The notes below the pieces were generated by a model. The model searched no databases. It was not told where the DNA came from and worked only from the letters and a program-made list of their open reading frames with translations. A program made the position numbers and the translations under genes. Shown here piece by piece: positions 31,894 to 43,035 of a stretch of 64,000 nucleotides of DNA (the stretch's first letter is position 1; each line of letters opens with the position of its first letter). This DNA is from Diaporthe sp. PMI_573 (taxonomy: Eukaryota > Ascomycota > Sordariomycetes > Diaporthales > Diaporthaceae): the NCBI GenBank assembly GCA_021399435.1, contig JAJTUP010000083.1, positions 62,001-126,000 on the forward strand, given 5' to 3'.

Positions 31894-32531
31894 AATGGAA
31901 CGACGTGGTTTAAAGACGTCACGGAAGATGTTAGAACTGCCTTGGGTAGTTTGCTGCAATGAAGAGGGTGCCGAAGACATTGTGACGATGATGAAGATAA
32001 GGATAAATATGACTCTGAATTGCTTCAATCAGGGCAATTGATGAAGGAAGGCAAGTTGGCAGCTGCGGGGCCAAAAGCAGCAGCAAAACAACAACAGCAA
32101 AAACAGCAAAAACAGCAGTAAACGCGTCAACTGGGACGCGGGGTGGTTGTTATTGACGGGCAAGGGCCTAATTAGGCTAGGCGCTGAGAGGTTGAGCCAC
32201 AGGTTGAGCCACTATCTCATTTACTAACACGTGACATGCATGACCTCAATCCTATCCAATTCCCAGTGAGCCCCGAATTGAATTGCCTTGCCTTGCGGGT
32301 AGGCCGAATTGGATTGAATTGCTGGCTTGAATTGGATGAAATTGGATTGCGGATTGAATTGTGGGCAGCGCTGAGCCATAGCAGGCTTACTTGTAAGCAA
32401 ACACAAGCAAACACACTCATAGCGCAGAGTGGAGGAATGTAGCTACCTCACTATCTAGAGTTGGAAGAGACAAGTGCTAGCACTTGTGGTGTGTCTGTGG
32501 CCTAGTGTTTTAAACTACTCAAGAAAGTAGC
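31894..32531. other. degraded stretch with Gln-codon repeat and AATTGGATT repeats
   Basis: At 32078-32118 an AACAACAGCAAAAACAGC-type run would encode Gln/Lys-rich peptide. At 32236-32370 there are six or more copies of AATTGGATT/GAATTGAATT in both orientations, like the subterminal repeats of the hAT elements in this window. This may therefore be a lone hAT end or MITE. No TIR pair or target duplication could be fixed. Confidence 0.45.
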
Positions 32532-33449
32532 CTAGCCATTCACACCAAACAAGACATCATCGGGGCGGGTGGGTGGCGTTACGTAACCAACAGCAATGCC
32601 AGATAGTGAATTCTGGCCCTTGGGGGGAGTGCTATATATATCGGCAGTCTGGGGCGGGCTGCCGCATTCGGCCGGAGGAGTTATGGGTCTGTTGACTCGT
32701 GGTCGTTGTTTGCTAGCCCGTTGCGCCAGGAAGTCGACGAGTTTGGGCGAGACGCGAGAGAAGTGGTTGGATGAGTACTTGCGAGATAGTGTGACAGAGG
32801 GCTGGTGCAGATGTTGACATAGCATCAGTAGCGTGTCACGGCAGTCAAGGATCCACTCGCTGTCGTTGACCTCGGGTCGGGCAAGGATCGCGCGTGCCAC
32901 AGTGTGAGAGGCACGGGCCATGATTGATGGCTTCGTGGAGATGAAGTCACGGTGGTAGAGGGCGATCTCGTAGACGTAGGCAATCATGTCCCTGACTTCA
33001 CGGTCGTCTTGCGCGTCAGCCCAGATGATGGACTGAAAGAAGTCGACAGTGGGGTGGCCAACGTTCCACTCTAGCGTGTTGAGGATGTGCATCTCCATCT
33101 GGGTGAACATGCCATCATCGTACAGACCGCAACACATGTTGTTGAGCTCGTTGATCTTAGGGACTTGGTCCTTCTTGTCACCGTACTTGGCAGCAATCAG
33201 GAGGGCTGTACAGCCAACAAGCTGGTAGTGCTGCTTGTCCACCATCCGCTTGGAGCAGTAGGGCTTGAAAGATGAACAGTCCTGATGCTTTACACAGGGG
33301 TTGGTAGCATTTCCGGGCACAATCTCGAGATATCCATGCAACGTGTGATTAGAATGCTGCTTTCCGTTGTACCTTTGAATCCGGAATCTGCCGCACTGGC
33401 CTGGGTATTGAAGAAACGAAAGACAAGAGCAATCCTCAGCTTCAGCCAT
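32532..33449 (-). pseudogene. cyclin-like gene, 5' part lost or replaced
   Basis: The minus frame (305 codons) contains YCSKRMVDKQHYQLVGCTAL, LIAAKYGDKKDQVPKINEL and MEMHILNTLEWNVGHPTVDF then FQSIIWAD. This is the second half of the cyclin box of fungal G1-type cyclins. Pro/Ser-rich C-terminal sequence with several TPP motifs follows, the kind that CDK phosphorylates. Upstream of YCSKR the expected first cyclin-box helices are not readable; unrelated sequence (CGRFRIQRYNGKQ) precedes. The gene is therefore 5'-damaged or recombined. The frame downstream is open with a normal stop. CDK-partner function is inferred from the family. Confidence 0.6.
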
Positions 33450-33546
33450 TGGGTCAGCTCGGAACGCCGCCTCCGCCTCGGCCCAGAAACCTTTGGATAG
33501 AACTTGAAAGGCTGCTGCGTACTGGTCAGCAAAGCAGACTACCTAC

Positions 33547-34655
33547 CTAAGCAAGTATGCTAGTCGCTTCCTTCACGACAGCAGCGGTCAACGAATCTGT
33601 CGTTCCACTTCCTCCCAGGTCGGGAGTCAAGTCCGCCTTGGCCGACACCACCGCTCTGACCGCGTCACGGATGGCTTTTCCCTCTTTTAAATGACCCATC
33701 TCATCTAACATCTGGGAACTGCTCAGGATCAATGCCAGCGGATTGCTATCCCCTTTCCCGCAATATCCGGGGCAGCCCCATGGCTGGCTTCGAAGGTTGC
33801 CGCCTCATCGCCGATGTTGGAACCTCCAGCCAGGCCTAAAGACCCAGCCAGTCCGGCGGCTAGATCTGAGAATATGTCGCCGTACTGATTGGCCGTAACG
33901 ACCACGTCAAATCTTTGTGGGTCCCGCACGACCGTGTAACACGCAGCGTCGATCATCATGTCGTCGGCTTCAATCTCCGGGTAGTCCCTGCTGACCTCTC
34001 TGAAGCAGCGGAGAAACAGCCCGTCGGTGAGATTAAGAACGTTGGCTTTGTGCAGACAGCTGACCCGTTTCCGGCCATGCTTGCGAGCGTATTCGAAGCT
34101 GTACCGGGATACTTTGGTCGCAGCGGCCCGCGTAGTGAGCTTGATCGCTTCGGCGGCTATATCATCCCCGATGGTGTGCTCAACCCCAAAGTAGACGTCT
34201 TCGGTGACCTCCCGCATGATTACCATGTCCATGCTCTCGTGTCGGCCAGAGATGCCGAAATAGCCCTGAATGGGTCTGGGGTTGACGAAAAGGTGTAGTT
34301 CGCGCCTTACTGCATTATTGAGCGATGGATATGTTACCTGCAATCCACAGTCAGCGCCCTTCGGTATTTAAGATGCTTCATCGCGCGTGTATATCACCTG
34401 CGAGCCGTCGGGCTGAGTACACGCCACACGACCTTCCAGTTTGTTAACTATGAAGGGGGCTTTGATAGTGTACCTGATGTCTCGGAGGCGTCGGACTGCC
34501 TCTGGGGCGAGGGGGTGGCCATAAACCTCAATGCCCGCATCGGCTACGGGTATCTCCTCCCATTCTAGAGGGAGCCCAGTCGCTTCGAGGACCCTTTTAG
34601 TAGCTGTCTTGATCTCTGGGCCAATCCCGTTCCCTTTCATAATTCCCACGAGCAT
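33547..34655 (-). pseudogene. isopropylmalate/tartrate dehydrogenase-family gene with one-base frameshift
   Basis: Exon 1 is 34655-34398 (MKGNGIGPEI near the start, ending TQPDGSQ). The intron is 34397-34338 (60 nt, GTGATA...TTGCAG). Exon 2 starts VTYPSLNNAVRRELHLFVNP. Family motifs include NGIGPEI (cofactor site), RRELHL.V..RP, TRAAATKVSRYSFEYARKHG, KANVLNLTDGLFLRC, and the metal-binding Asp region (DDMMIDAACYTVV, DVVVTANQYGDIFSDLAAGL). The conserved GSNIGDEAATFEASHGAAPD also follows. After DIAGKGIA the frame is lost: deletion of a single base near 33745 (GCAATCC where GCAAATCC is needed) separates NPLALILSSSQMLDEMGHL, which continues to the natural stop at 33547. Corrected length is about 349 aa, normal for NAD-dependent beta-decarboxylating dehydrogenases. 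The substrate is uncertain. Confidence 0.82.
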
Positions 34656-35614
34656 TGTTCAAGGTGCTTGCAAGCCCAGGACTGGACTTCGTGAATATGG
34701 GTAATTCGCTTGGCTGTCGACGTCCTCAGGCTGCATGTGTTTCGACACCCCGACAATTGATAATGACTGATGTGATACATTTACTACACTTCAAGTATTT
34801 ATGCGGAACAGATAAGAGAGCTCGGCGTTAATGAGTCGAGATACGACGTATTCCGCTCGTTCTCGTAGTGGTTCTGGTATCTGCGATGTCGCTCCCGTCC
34901 CTGCGACGAGCCGTGGGAATAATATTTATATGGTCGGGATCATGCCGATGGTAGTGCGGGGCTTTTGTGGAACAGCCATATCCCCAAGGGGAAGAACAAG
35001 AGCGATGAGACCCTAGGGTATGGTACGTACACTACATAGTTGGCACTTCAGTACTCTCGGATAGAGATGTTATAAGGCACGTCTACGCGGCTACATCTAC
35101 ACAAAGTGGACCGTAGACTGACTGTGCCTTGGATGGGGAAAACTTGGGGTTGATCTGGTTCTGTGAATACTGCGGAGCACTTGGGTAGCTGATGGCGCGC
35201 GTACTGCAATGTCTACGTACGTGTACAAAGCCCCGACCTGCACCGATGAGGCGCGGCAGGGACGTTAAGCCCAGTACATAGTGGAATGGCAACTCATCGG
35301 ATTGATCTGAAGGACGATGATCCCGAGGAACAAGCCCTTGAGTCTCATAACCACTCTCATTTCTACCTCCCTACTGTCACCGAGAACGGCCTGCGTACAA
35401 AGTAGGTTCCAAGGCCATTTTCTCAATATGATATAAGCTCTTTGTTGATTCTTATGACGGATACAACACTTGCACCGAGTTTGAACGTCGGCAGGAATAC
35501 TGGATATATTGTAGACAGGCTGGATTCCTGGATGGTCTTGTTCCTAATTTCACACAATTGTAGTGCAAGCCTTTCAGGGTCAGTCCTAGAACCCAGCGCC
35601 ATGTAGCCACTTCT
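34656..35614. other. no recognisable gene
   Basis: Short frames are present on both strands with no motif. This is the 5' flank of the dehydrogenase gene and the 3' flank of the MFS fragment. Confidence 0.4.
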
Positions 35615-36072
35615 TTAGTACCCATACAAATTGATGTGCTCCGACGTAGATACGCAAATCTTCCTATTCTCTCTAACAAGTAAAACGCAAATCCACCATG
35701 CACACAAAATCGAGAGTAGGGCGAAGCCCGCCGAGGCACCAAAGCCGATGGCGTAGCGCGGCTCATCACTTTTTGGCCACAGGTATGCGCCATAGATGTA
35801 GCCAATCTGGATACTAAGTCAGCAGAGATTCTTTGAGTACATCAATTCGCGTATGAGCAATGTACCTGGCCACCGACGTTGGTCATAGCAAGGACAATGG
35901 CCTTCTTCTCCTTAGTCTGTGATAGCATCGATGATGCCCAGCCAATAATAACCGAATTGACTCTGTAAGCACCTATAGCGAAGATGAAGTATGCGACGTA
36001 GCGGGCTGCTGTGTTCAGTGTGGTGGCCGCGACTGTAAAACCGATGATGGCGATGGTTAAGCCTCCGGTGAT
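35615..36072 (-). pseudogene. MFS transporter fragment (allantoate permease/Dal5-like), C-terminal helices
   Basis: The minus strand reads ITGGLTIAIIGFTVAATTLN, ARYVAYFIFAIGAYRVNSVI and SQTKEKKAIVLAMTNVGGQ. A 59-nt intron (35865-35807, GTACAT...TATCCAG) follows, and then IGYIYGAYLWPKSDEPRYAI and FALLSILCAWWICVLLVREN. This is the 8th-12th helix region of the anion:cation symporter family (Dal5/Tna1-like), with the diagnostic 'QTKEKKA...NV.GQ..YIY..YL.P..D.PRY'. The N-terminal 60% is missing, because unrelated sequence starts at about 36073. Confidence 0.75.
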
Positions 36073-36186
36073 ATGCTATGTCTGCTTGTGTATATATCTA
36101 GAACTCTATCTGAAAGCGATTTTAGCAGCGCCGGCAAAGATGAACGGTGGGCAATATCAACGACCCCCGGATCGGCGAATTCAGGT

Positions 36187-36558
36187 ATGGAGAGCCCAAC
36201 AGCATCCTCCCCGCCCCTCTGCTTGTTGATCCACGCAATCTGGGGTCCTTTGCGTCTGTTTCTGAGACACGTGCCTCGTCCATCCGTCAGAAGGGCTAAC
36301 CCGTGCCTGATCAAAACCTACAGCGTGATATTCACCCAGCGCGACGGCAACAAGGGCGAGGGCCTCACAAACCCCGTGCTACACGTCAAGAATGTCGCCA
36401 ATTGGAAGGAGTGGGACATCACGGGTATGTCGTCCGCCCACAACGAAGCTGCGGAGTGTAAGAGGGGCCTCGCCGCCCCGCTGCGCTGCCACGAGGGCCC
36501 GTGGGTCTGTCGCTGGGTCCACGGCGGCAACACGTACATCTGGATGTCCAGCGGCTAG
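36187..36558 (+). CDS. hypothetical small ORF, 123 aa
   Basis: An open frame starts MESPTASSPP and ends WVHGGNTYIWMSSG. It has a hydrophobic early stretch (LCLLIHAIWGPLRLFLRHV) and several Cys/Trp residues. No family is recognised, and an unrelated frame is open on the other strand. It could be a shuffled gene end (VIFTQRDGNKGEGLTNPVL looks protein-like) or chance. Confidence 0.3.
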   Translation: MESPTASSPPLCLLIHAIWGPLRLFLRHVPRPSVRRANPCLIKTYSVIFTQRDGNKGEGLTNPVLHVKNVANWKEWDITGMSSAHNEAAECKRGLAAPLRCHEGPWVCRWVHGGNTYIWMSSG

Positions 36559-36724
36559 CTTGAAATGGAGTGAAGCCTTTTGCGTAAGACGATCAGGATT
36601 TCGTTGCGTGAGGCAGAGTGATGAGGTTTGTGCGTTGTATCGCCTGTGCGGGGTAACGTGCCCGCACCACATTCGGCCCAACCCCCGATTCGGCCCACCC
36701 TCCGCCACGAGAACACCCTTCCTC

Positions 36725-38440
36725 TCAACAACGATTACGCCGCCACCACGATAACTGATCTCGTTTCTGATGGTGTTTCTGAATCTTCTGAATCGTCGCT
36801 ATCTGCAGATACCACCCCGGCCTCAATTTGAGCCCTCCGAATAGCCTCAATATCGGCGAAAGCTTCGTTCGGGTCGATTTGGACCTTCTTCCTTCGGACC
36901 GTCCTGCTGGCTTCAATCTGGGCTTCCAGCTGCTGGTTTTTTTGTGAGGCCATCGCCAGATCGAAGTCTTTCTGGTCCCAACTTTTGAGGATCTTCCTGA
37001 AGAGGAGTCGCTGTGTAGGGCTCGAGTGCTTGTCGCGAGCATAACGGGCCACCATACCACGTACCTCTTGGGACCGCTTAGGGGTCTTAAAAACTAGTCC
37101 CTCGGGGCCGACAAAAACGCTTATCGGGGCAGATTTGGGAGGCGAAGCGATTGGTGCCACCATATTTATGTGATTTCTGCTGGATCTGGCGGTTTTCCTT
37201 GATAAATCGACTGTCAAGTCCCCTCGTCTTAGAGACTGGCCAAAGACCCGTTGCCCGCCACCCAGATCGAATATTTCCCTCCGTAAGTGTCTCCATTCGA
37301 GCCTTGTGATAACAGTAGAGAAACCTTTTTTTAGCCATCACGCTCGAGGAATCGTACTGCCCAAGTTGGTGTAGATGCTTCTGAAAAGCACCCTTCAGAG
37401 GGTCAAAGACCGCTACATCTAGCGGCTGCAGAAGGTGTGATGTGTGTGCTGGCAAAAAAACGATATACACCTTATTCGAAAAGCACTCCCACATAAAATC
37501 CACTGTTGTATGGGTATGGTGCCCATCGATTACGAGAAGACGCCATTTAGAAGGGTCCTCGGGGGCTGTTAGCGGGAGGAAGACCCTTCGAAGGCAGTCG
37601 ATGGCGATCTTTTCCTCTATCCAACCCTTCTTTGTAGCGGTGAATTGCCAGCCTTCGTGATCTTCGAGGGCTATCGGAAACCACTGCTGTTGTATGCTTA
37701 GTCCCTTAAAAATAATAAGTGGAGTGAGGGACTGGCCTGTGGCGGAGATACACTCTATGAAGGAGGTCCATACTCTCGAATTGAAGCCCTTCTGAAGAAG
37801 ATCGCTGCCCTCTGAATAGCCGAGAGTGAGGGCATCTTCTGATCGTCCTTCCATCACACCACCTTCATCAGCGTTCCAACGGTTGGCTGGCTTAATCGCC
37901 CTGACGATGGGCAGATGGAGGAGGGCAAACCACAAGCCGACATTCTGTCTAGTGGCTGCCCTCAATCGTTTTGCCTCAACGCGCTGATATTTACGGCTTC
38001 GAAGTTTAGGGTAACGAAGGAGGAAGTTCCTCATCCACTTCCTTCCGAGGGGAGGATGCTTCTCGCCAGGGAAGGCCACCTGAGCCGCGAGAGCCCTTGT
38101 CTCGAATTGGGTCAACGCCAGCCCGAGGCTACTCTGGTTAATGATAAACTGAGCCAATTAGTCCTCATGATAGTCAGAAAGAAGCCTCTGAGGCTCAGCG
38201 GCTTGGTGATGGTTGAGGTCGCCGGCGAGACGGCGTCGAAGTGTGGTGTAGGGAATATGCCACGTCTTGGAAGCCCTCCGAACACCCATTCTATCTTCGA
38301 CCGACACCTTGGCGTTATGCACTTCAGCTTCAGTGTAGGTCCTTATGATGGGCTTAATGATGTCTGGAAGAAGTTTGGTGATCAGAAAAAATCTCTCGTA
38401 ATGTTATTCGAGAGAATATATAGGGTGGTAATAGCGTTAT
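36725..38440 (-). pseudogene. pogo/Fot1-type transposase 2, with nonsense and frameshift
   Basis: An HTH_Psq motif (GVRRASKTWHIPYTTLRRRL) lies near 38270-38200, and a TAA interrupts the frame just before LAQFIINQSSLGLALTQ. The CENP-B-like HTH ends GRKWMRNFLLRYPKL. The DDE_1 core shows NADEGGVMEG, ECISATGQSLTPLIIFKG, VIDGHHTHTTVDFMWECF and LPAHTSHLLQPLDVAVF, so all three acidic residues (DDD) survive. Between 37220 and 37100 the frame changes, and the C-terminal coil continues to the stop (36735). I found no paired TIRs or TA. The element's right side abuts the P450 fragment and its left side a protein fragment. Confidence 0.8.
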
Positions 38441-38465
38441 GCTAGGTTATCTCTTTGTGTAAGTA

Positions 38466-39257
38466 ATGTTATTAAACTCCGTTTCTCGGCGGAAGTTGAC
38501 TTTAAATAGAACCATAGCAAACAGCACCCCAGCTACTATCTGGATGATTTTACATATCCTCCTGGATCAAAACCTTACAGTGCGGGTTCAATCCGAGATA
38601 GTCGCTGCGTGTTCAGGATCTAGGGAGATTCACATGGACAAACTCATGAGAGCGCCCCTGTTGAGCTCTGTCTACCATGAGACTCTCAGACTTCGTGTTG
38701 CAGGAACTGTTGGTAGGAGGTGCCCTGGATCCGATTTTTATCTTGTAGGAGGCCGGCAGATTAGGCGCAACGAGCTGATTATGTTTACTAACTGGGTCGG
38801 CGGCCTCGACGAGTCATTTTGGAACACTGGTCCACTGCTCTCAGGAATAAAACCCGCATACCCAGTTGAAACCTTCTGGGCGGAGCGATTTCTAAGGTAC
38901 CCCGACGAGCCCCATGGTGGCCCTCTTCGTCGGTCAGGTGTTCCTGAACGACGAAATGGCTCGAGGACAGTGGAGGACGACCGCAACGCACAGCTTGTTA
39001 CTTCTGGTATCCAGGGACACTGGTTTCCCTTCGGAGGGGGATCCTCAAGATGCCCTGGCGAGATCTTGGCGAAGAAGATGATCTTGTGCTCAGTAGCAAC
39101 GGTGATGAGGAGCGTAGAAATCCAGCTTATTGATCCTGTTGCCGCTGCCAACGTTGGCTCACATCATCGAGCCCTGCCTTTTTTTGGTTCACACGCTTTC
39201 AACAAAGCTGTGCCGGTTATTGTCAGTCAGCGACGTCCGAGTCAAGGGAATATATAG
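38466..39257 (+). pseudogene. cytochrome P450, 5'-truncated
   Basis: The 263-codon frame begins in the I-helix region (NSTPATIWMILHILLDQ) and has the ExxR motif (YHETLRLRVAG). The haem-binding loop FPFGGGSSRCPGEILAKKM fits FxxGxxxCxG with the thiolate Cys. The stop comes at a natural position. About 240 N-terminal residues, including the membrane anchor, are missing at the edge of the pogo relic. P450s of this type oxidise small molecules in secondary metabolism or detoxification; the substrate is unknown. Confidence 0.8.
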
Positions 39258-39805
39258 GGCATTTACTATAACTGTTTAACTACGAGGTAGCTAAATACAG
39301 CGAGTCCTATAGACCTTAAAGATTCTCATAGCTTTTTAGCATTCAATCTCCCACATTCAAGCCTGTCTAAATGACTATATATCACTGGGGAACGGCTAGC
39401 AAGCTATCCTGTTAAGCAAGGCCTTTCGTTAGAAAGAAGTGCTTGGGGGTAGGCAGGCGGTTCCCGGGCAGGTGGATGTTGAGCAGTCAGGATGATCAGG
39501 CAGTTCTTCTATTTACTACGTATAGGCTCTATCCTTAGTAGACACAGGCTCTGTTAACAAGACGTAGCTCGCAGAGCCACATAACAGGAATCGGCACAGG
39601 TTGCGAGTTTTGACAAGCCAACGGCTTACATAACAGGACCCTAACCCTTCAGGTTAGGTGCTTTGAGTCGTGACAATAGACGCGTTTCTTCGCGTATCAT
39701 TTTATGTAAACCGGAACAAAACAACACAACATTGTTCTTCCGTACAGAGTATGCAGCATATCTAATCCAAAATTATCAGGCTATTCCCACAACCTTAATA
39801 TACCA
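39258..39805. other. no recognisable gene; probable element flank
   Basis: AT-rich sequence with CATAACAGG occurring twice (about 39579 and 39630) just upstream of the third pogo transposase. I could not pair any inverted repeat with the other side. Confidence 0.4.
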
Positions 39806-41236
39806 ATGGCCAGCCAAGCACCATCACACGCCACACTGACCAACACCAAGAAGTTGACCAAGGCAGAAGAGGAGGAGCTTATCCAACATGTACTTGACCT
39901 TGAACTGCGAGGATACTTGCCTACACTGGCACAGGTTGAAGATATGGCGAATTCTCTACTCCGAGATCGCCACGGTGGCCGTGTCGGAACGTTTTGGGCG
40001 CAAACATTTGTCACCTCCGAACCACGCCTGAATACATGCGTTGACTGTGTTGATGGTCGTCAGAGGCTGCCATTCCCAGATCCAGACCGTGTAAACGCAT
40101 GGTATGATATGGTACGCAACCTACGTGAGAAGTACACTATCCAGGATTCCGAATTTTACAACTTCGATCGAACAAGTTTCATAATGGGGCCAGCCACCAT
40201 CAGAATGGTCATTACACGCAACGGTCAGCAAGAACGAGAGAGATCAATCCGGTGTGGAGACAAAGAGGTGGCATCAGCCATAGAATGTATCAGCGCAGAT
40301 GGGTGGTGTGTCCCGCCATTACTAGTTGTCAAGGCTAAAGCGCATTTGGCCAGCTGGTATACCGAAGGCGGCGTCCCTGGCGACTGGGCTATTAAGACTA
40401 CGAAACACGGGTGGCCGGATAATGACACTGTGCTGGAATGGATTGAACATTTCCAGAACCACACCACAGCACGTACAAAGGGGGTCTACCGCATGTTGAT
40501 ATTCAATGGGCACGAACACCAACCCTCAGCCGATTTTGAGAGATATTGCAGGGCTCATAAGATCATCACCGTCTGCATACCTGCTGATCACTCGCACCTA
40601 CTCCAGCCACTTGACTCTGGGTGTTTTGGCCCACTGAGATATGCATACGGTCAAGGAATCAGAACGCTTATAAGAGCCCGCACAACACACATCGACAAAC
40701 CAGAGTACTTTCGCACCTTCCACGCCGCACATAAGGAGACCGTAACGCCAAAAAACTATACGGGCAGGATTCAAGAAGGCAGGTTTAGTTCCGTTTTGCC
40801 CAGAACCACTGGTCTCCCAGCTTCTTGAAATACTGGAACCTCACACGCGAACCAACGCCCCCCGCTTCACCCAAATCCCAGGTTTCTCAAGCACTTTACA
40901 ACTCGACAGAGGTTACATCACAGTCGAGCTCAAAATATCCTGGGGTTCTAGCCAAACTGGAAAAGACCTTAGACTTGGTTTATACCGCCCTCGAAGGTGT
41001 TGATGAAGCATCTTCCAGGGGTCAGCAAGGCGAGAGAGAACAAGCACAGAAAAGGGGACCACGCGTTGTGCAGAGTCCCAGTGGGTATGATTAATATAGA
41101 AGACGATGGAAAGCGGCCGGCTAGTGAAATCAGTGGTGGCGTCGAGGACCCGGTCCGCCGCGGACCGGGTTTGCGGTGCTGTCATAAATGGGGTAAGACT
41201 GGGCACAACGTGCGAACGTGTAAAAAGAATAGATAG
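39806..41236 (+). pseudogene. pogo/Tan1-type transposase 3 with zinc knuckle, inactivated
   Basis: The N-terminus (LTKAEEEELIQHVLDLELRG) is the CENP-B-like HTH region. The DDE_1 domain motifs are YNFDRTSFIMG (family consensus NFDETGFxMG), CISADGWCVPPLLVVKAKAH, LIFNGHEHQPSADFERYC and IPADHSHLLQPLDSGCFGPL. The second catalytic Asp is Asn here, and the first motif has Arg for Glu. The frame breaks near 40815, where KYWNLTREPTPPASPKSQ continues in another frame, and again near 41090. The last piece has a CCHC knuckle (CCHKWGKTGHNVRTCKK). Several changes fit G-to-A/C-to-T decay. Confidence 0.8.
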
Positions 41237-41347
41237 CTATCCGGCATATATAAACTCAGTTAAAATTGATTTATCTTAATCATCTCAGGGCCCGTAATCA
41301 CGGTGGTCTGCAATTGACATACATAGTAGCAGCCTGTCCTAGTATGA

Positions 41348-42619
41348 CTACATAAGTCTTTTCCTCCCCCGCAAGCTCCCCTGCTTTGATCGCTTTACAG
41401 GAGTAGGCCCGTCACTGCCTTCACCAACACTCTCATTGTCCGCCTCTCTTTTCTTCCCATTGGTGATGACGTCTATAGTGTCATCGGTCTCGGGCGTGGA
41501 CACCTCAGGAGCCTGTCCCAGAGAGGAGGTACGGGGCGGCCTCGATGGAGAACCAGGGTCCTTAGCATCAGCTGTCATCTGCGCAAAGGGGTCAAAGACG
41601 AACTTCCCCTTGCGGCCGCCAGGCGCGTCCCGCCCCGATGGGGTCGCAAAGGGGTCCCGAGAGACAGTATGCTGCTTAGGCTCGCCGACTGCCCAATCTA
41701 TCTTGCTGATCTCAACCAGGGGAACAAACTCCAATGGGTTATAAGGGCAGTCTGCAGAGAATACCCGCCCCTTGTGGCAGAAACCCCACAGGTACCCAGT
41801 GACGTAGGCCTTCTTCCCATGTTTGCGGAATGGGGTCGTCTCGGCACGATAGTCGCTGCACTTTTGTTTCATGTGTGGCTTGCAGTTGGGCAGCATGGCG
41901 TATATGTAATTCGCATACCACCCGGTCTTGGGCGTAGCAGCCGCACCTGTAACTGCGAATCTCGACCAGACCTTGAAGACAGCTGACGAATTGCGCGTGG
42001 TCTCGTGCAGGCCGATGCCTGGGTTGTCGGCAAGGGGGAACTTGTCGGTGTCGACAAAGCCGTTGAAGGTTACAAAGGGCGGTGTAACAGGGAACCGGAA
42101 AGGGAGGTTGGCACAGAGTCGCTCAGATATACTTATAATGGGTCAGTTATTATCTCGGTGATGCAACAGAAGGACTAGAAGGACTGACGGGGTCAAGGCA
42201 TCATCTTGTATCCAGGCCAGACGCTTATAGGCAACTTCATCGCTACTGGATAGAGCACAGGGGACATAGCTGAAGTGTGGCTCGCAGATAATGCTGAACC
42301 ACTGCTCCTCCCACTCATCCGGTGAAAGGCTGCCCCCTCTGTGGAAGCGAGAGATATCCAGGGCCAAGGCGCCGGCGTGGAGGGTATCAAGCATGCCAGG
42401 AAAGTTGTCGGATAGCCACTCGGGGGTGTCGATGGGGATCTGGATCTGGCCAGTCCAGTTCTGATATCGGAAAACCTGATCAGCCATATCTAAAGTCTCC
42501 GCTGCTACTATCTTGCCAATAGCAACCATCGTAAGCGGGAGACCCCACGGCGACGGCGGGCCCGACTCGCAAAGCGGCCAGTAGGTAGAAAGCTCCTGTT
42601 TATCATGTGTTCCAGCCAT
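41348..42619 (-). CDS. uncharacterised 404-aa protein divergent from Helitron Rep (possible OB fold)
   Basis: Exon 1 is 42619-42189 (MAGTHDKQELSTYW). The 57-nt intron is 42188-42132 (GTCAGT, branch TAACTGAC, acceptor ATAAG). Exon 2 is 42131-41348. The junction restores DALTPISERLCANLPFRFPV. The middle contains VFKVWSRFAVTGAAATPKTG, KKAYVTGYLWGFCHKGRVFS and PLEFVPLVEISKIDW, a beta-strand-rich pattern that could be an OB-fold. The tail is basic/acidic with a PVKRSKQGSLRGRKR nuclear-signal-like end. No named family is recognised. It shares its promoter region with the Helitron Rep gene. A ssDNA-binding partner is an inference. The frame is undamaged. Confidence 0.6.
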
Positions 42620-43035
42620 ATCTATAGGGAGAGGTTTAAGCAAATAGAACAGCAGTGGGAATAGGATGTCAATGAAAGACTCGGAGGATTTAGGTAGAGC
42701 AAGGTTCAGGAGAAGGGAAGGGAAGGGTTTTCAGGATTGCCGAAGAAGTTACATGAGGCTAACCCCTGAACAGAGGAAGTCACGGGGTAATAAAACCTCT
42801 AAAGTCTAAAACCGCATATGTAACGTGAGAGAATGCCCTGGTATAACAACCAGCCAATTGTAGCTTATATGAAACTGATAAAAGTGGACCCAGCATAATA
42901 CCAGCCAGAAATCAACAGCTTTCTAAATAGGGAGCAACAGGCCTGTATCGAGGCTTCTAAGTATATAGCCTAATCCAAAGAAGCATAACCGTTATAAGTA
43001 AGTCGAGCAGTACTTATACGAATGGAAGTAAGACG
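42620..43035. promoter_or_regulatory. divergent intergenic region between Helitron Rep and companion ORF
   Basis: 416 bp separate two start codons that face away from each other. The sequence is AT-rich with purine-rich runs (GGAGAAGGGAAGGGAAGGG at 42709-42727), and no other ORF lies within it. A shared bidirectional promoter is likely from layout alone. Confidence 0.4.

Noticed and set aside
36057..36314. Minus-strand 85-codon frame as the N-terminus of the MFS gene
   Set aside because: It lacks membrane helices and is in conflict with the transporter frame, which breaks at about 36073.
38580..38600. tRNA B-box-like GGGTTCAATCC
   Set aside because: It lies in the P450 coding frame with no tRNA structure around it.
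24760..39257. Secondary-metabolite cluster (Zn2Cys6 factor, P450, dehydrogenase, MFS transporter)
   Set aside because: No PKS, NRPS or terpene core enzyme; the P450 and transporter are truncated and separated by transposons.
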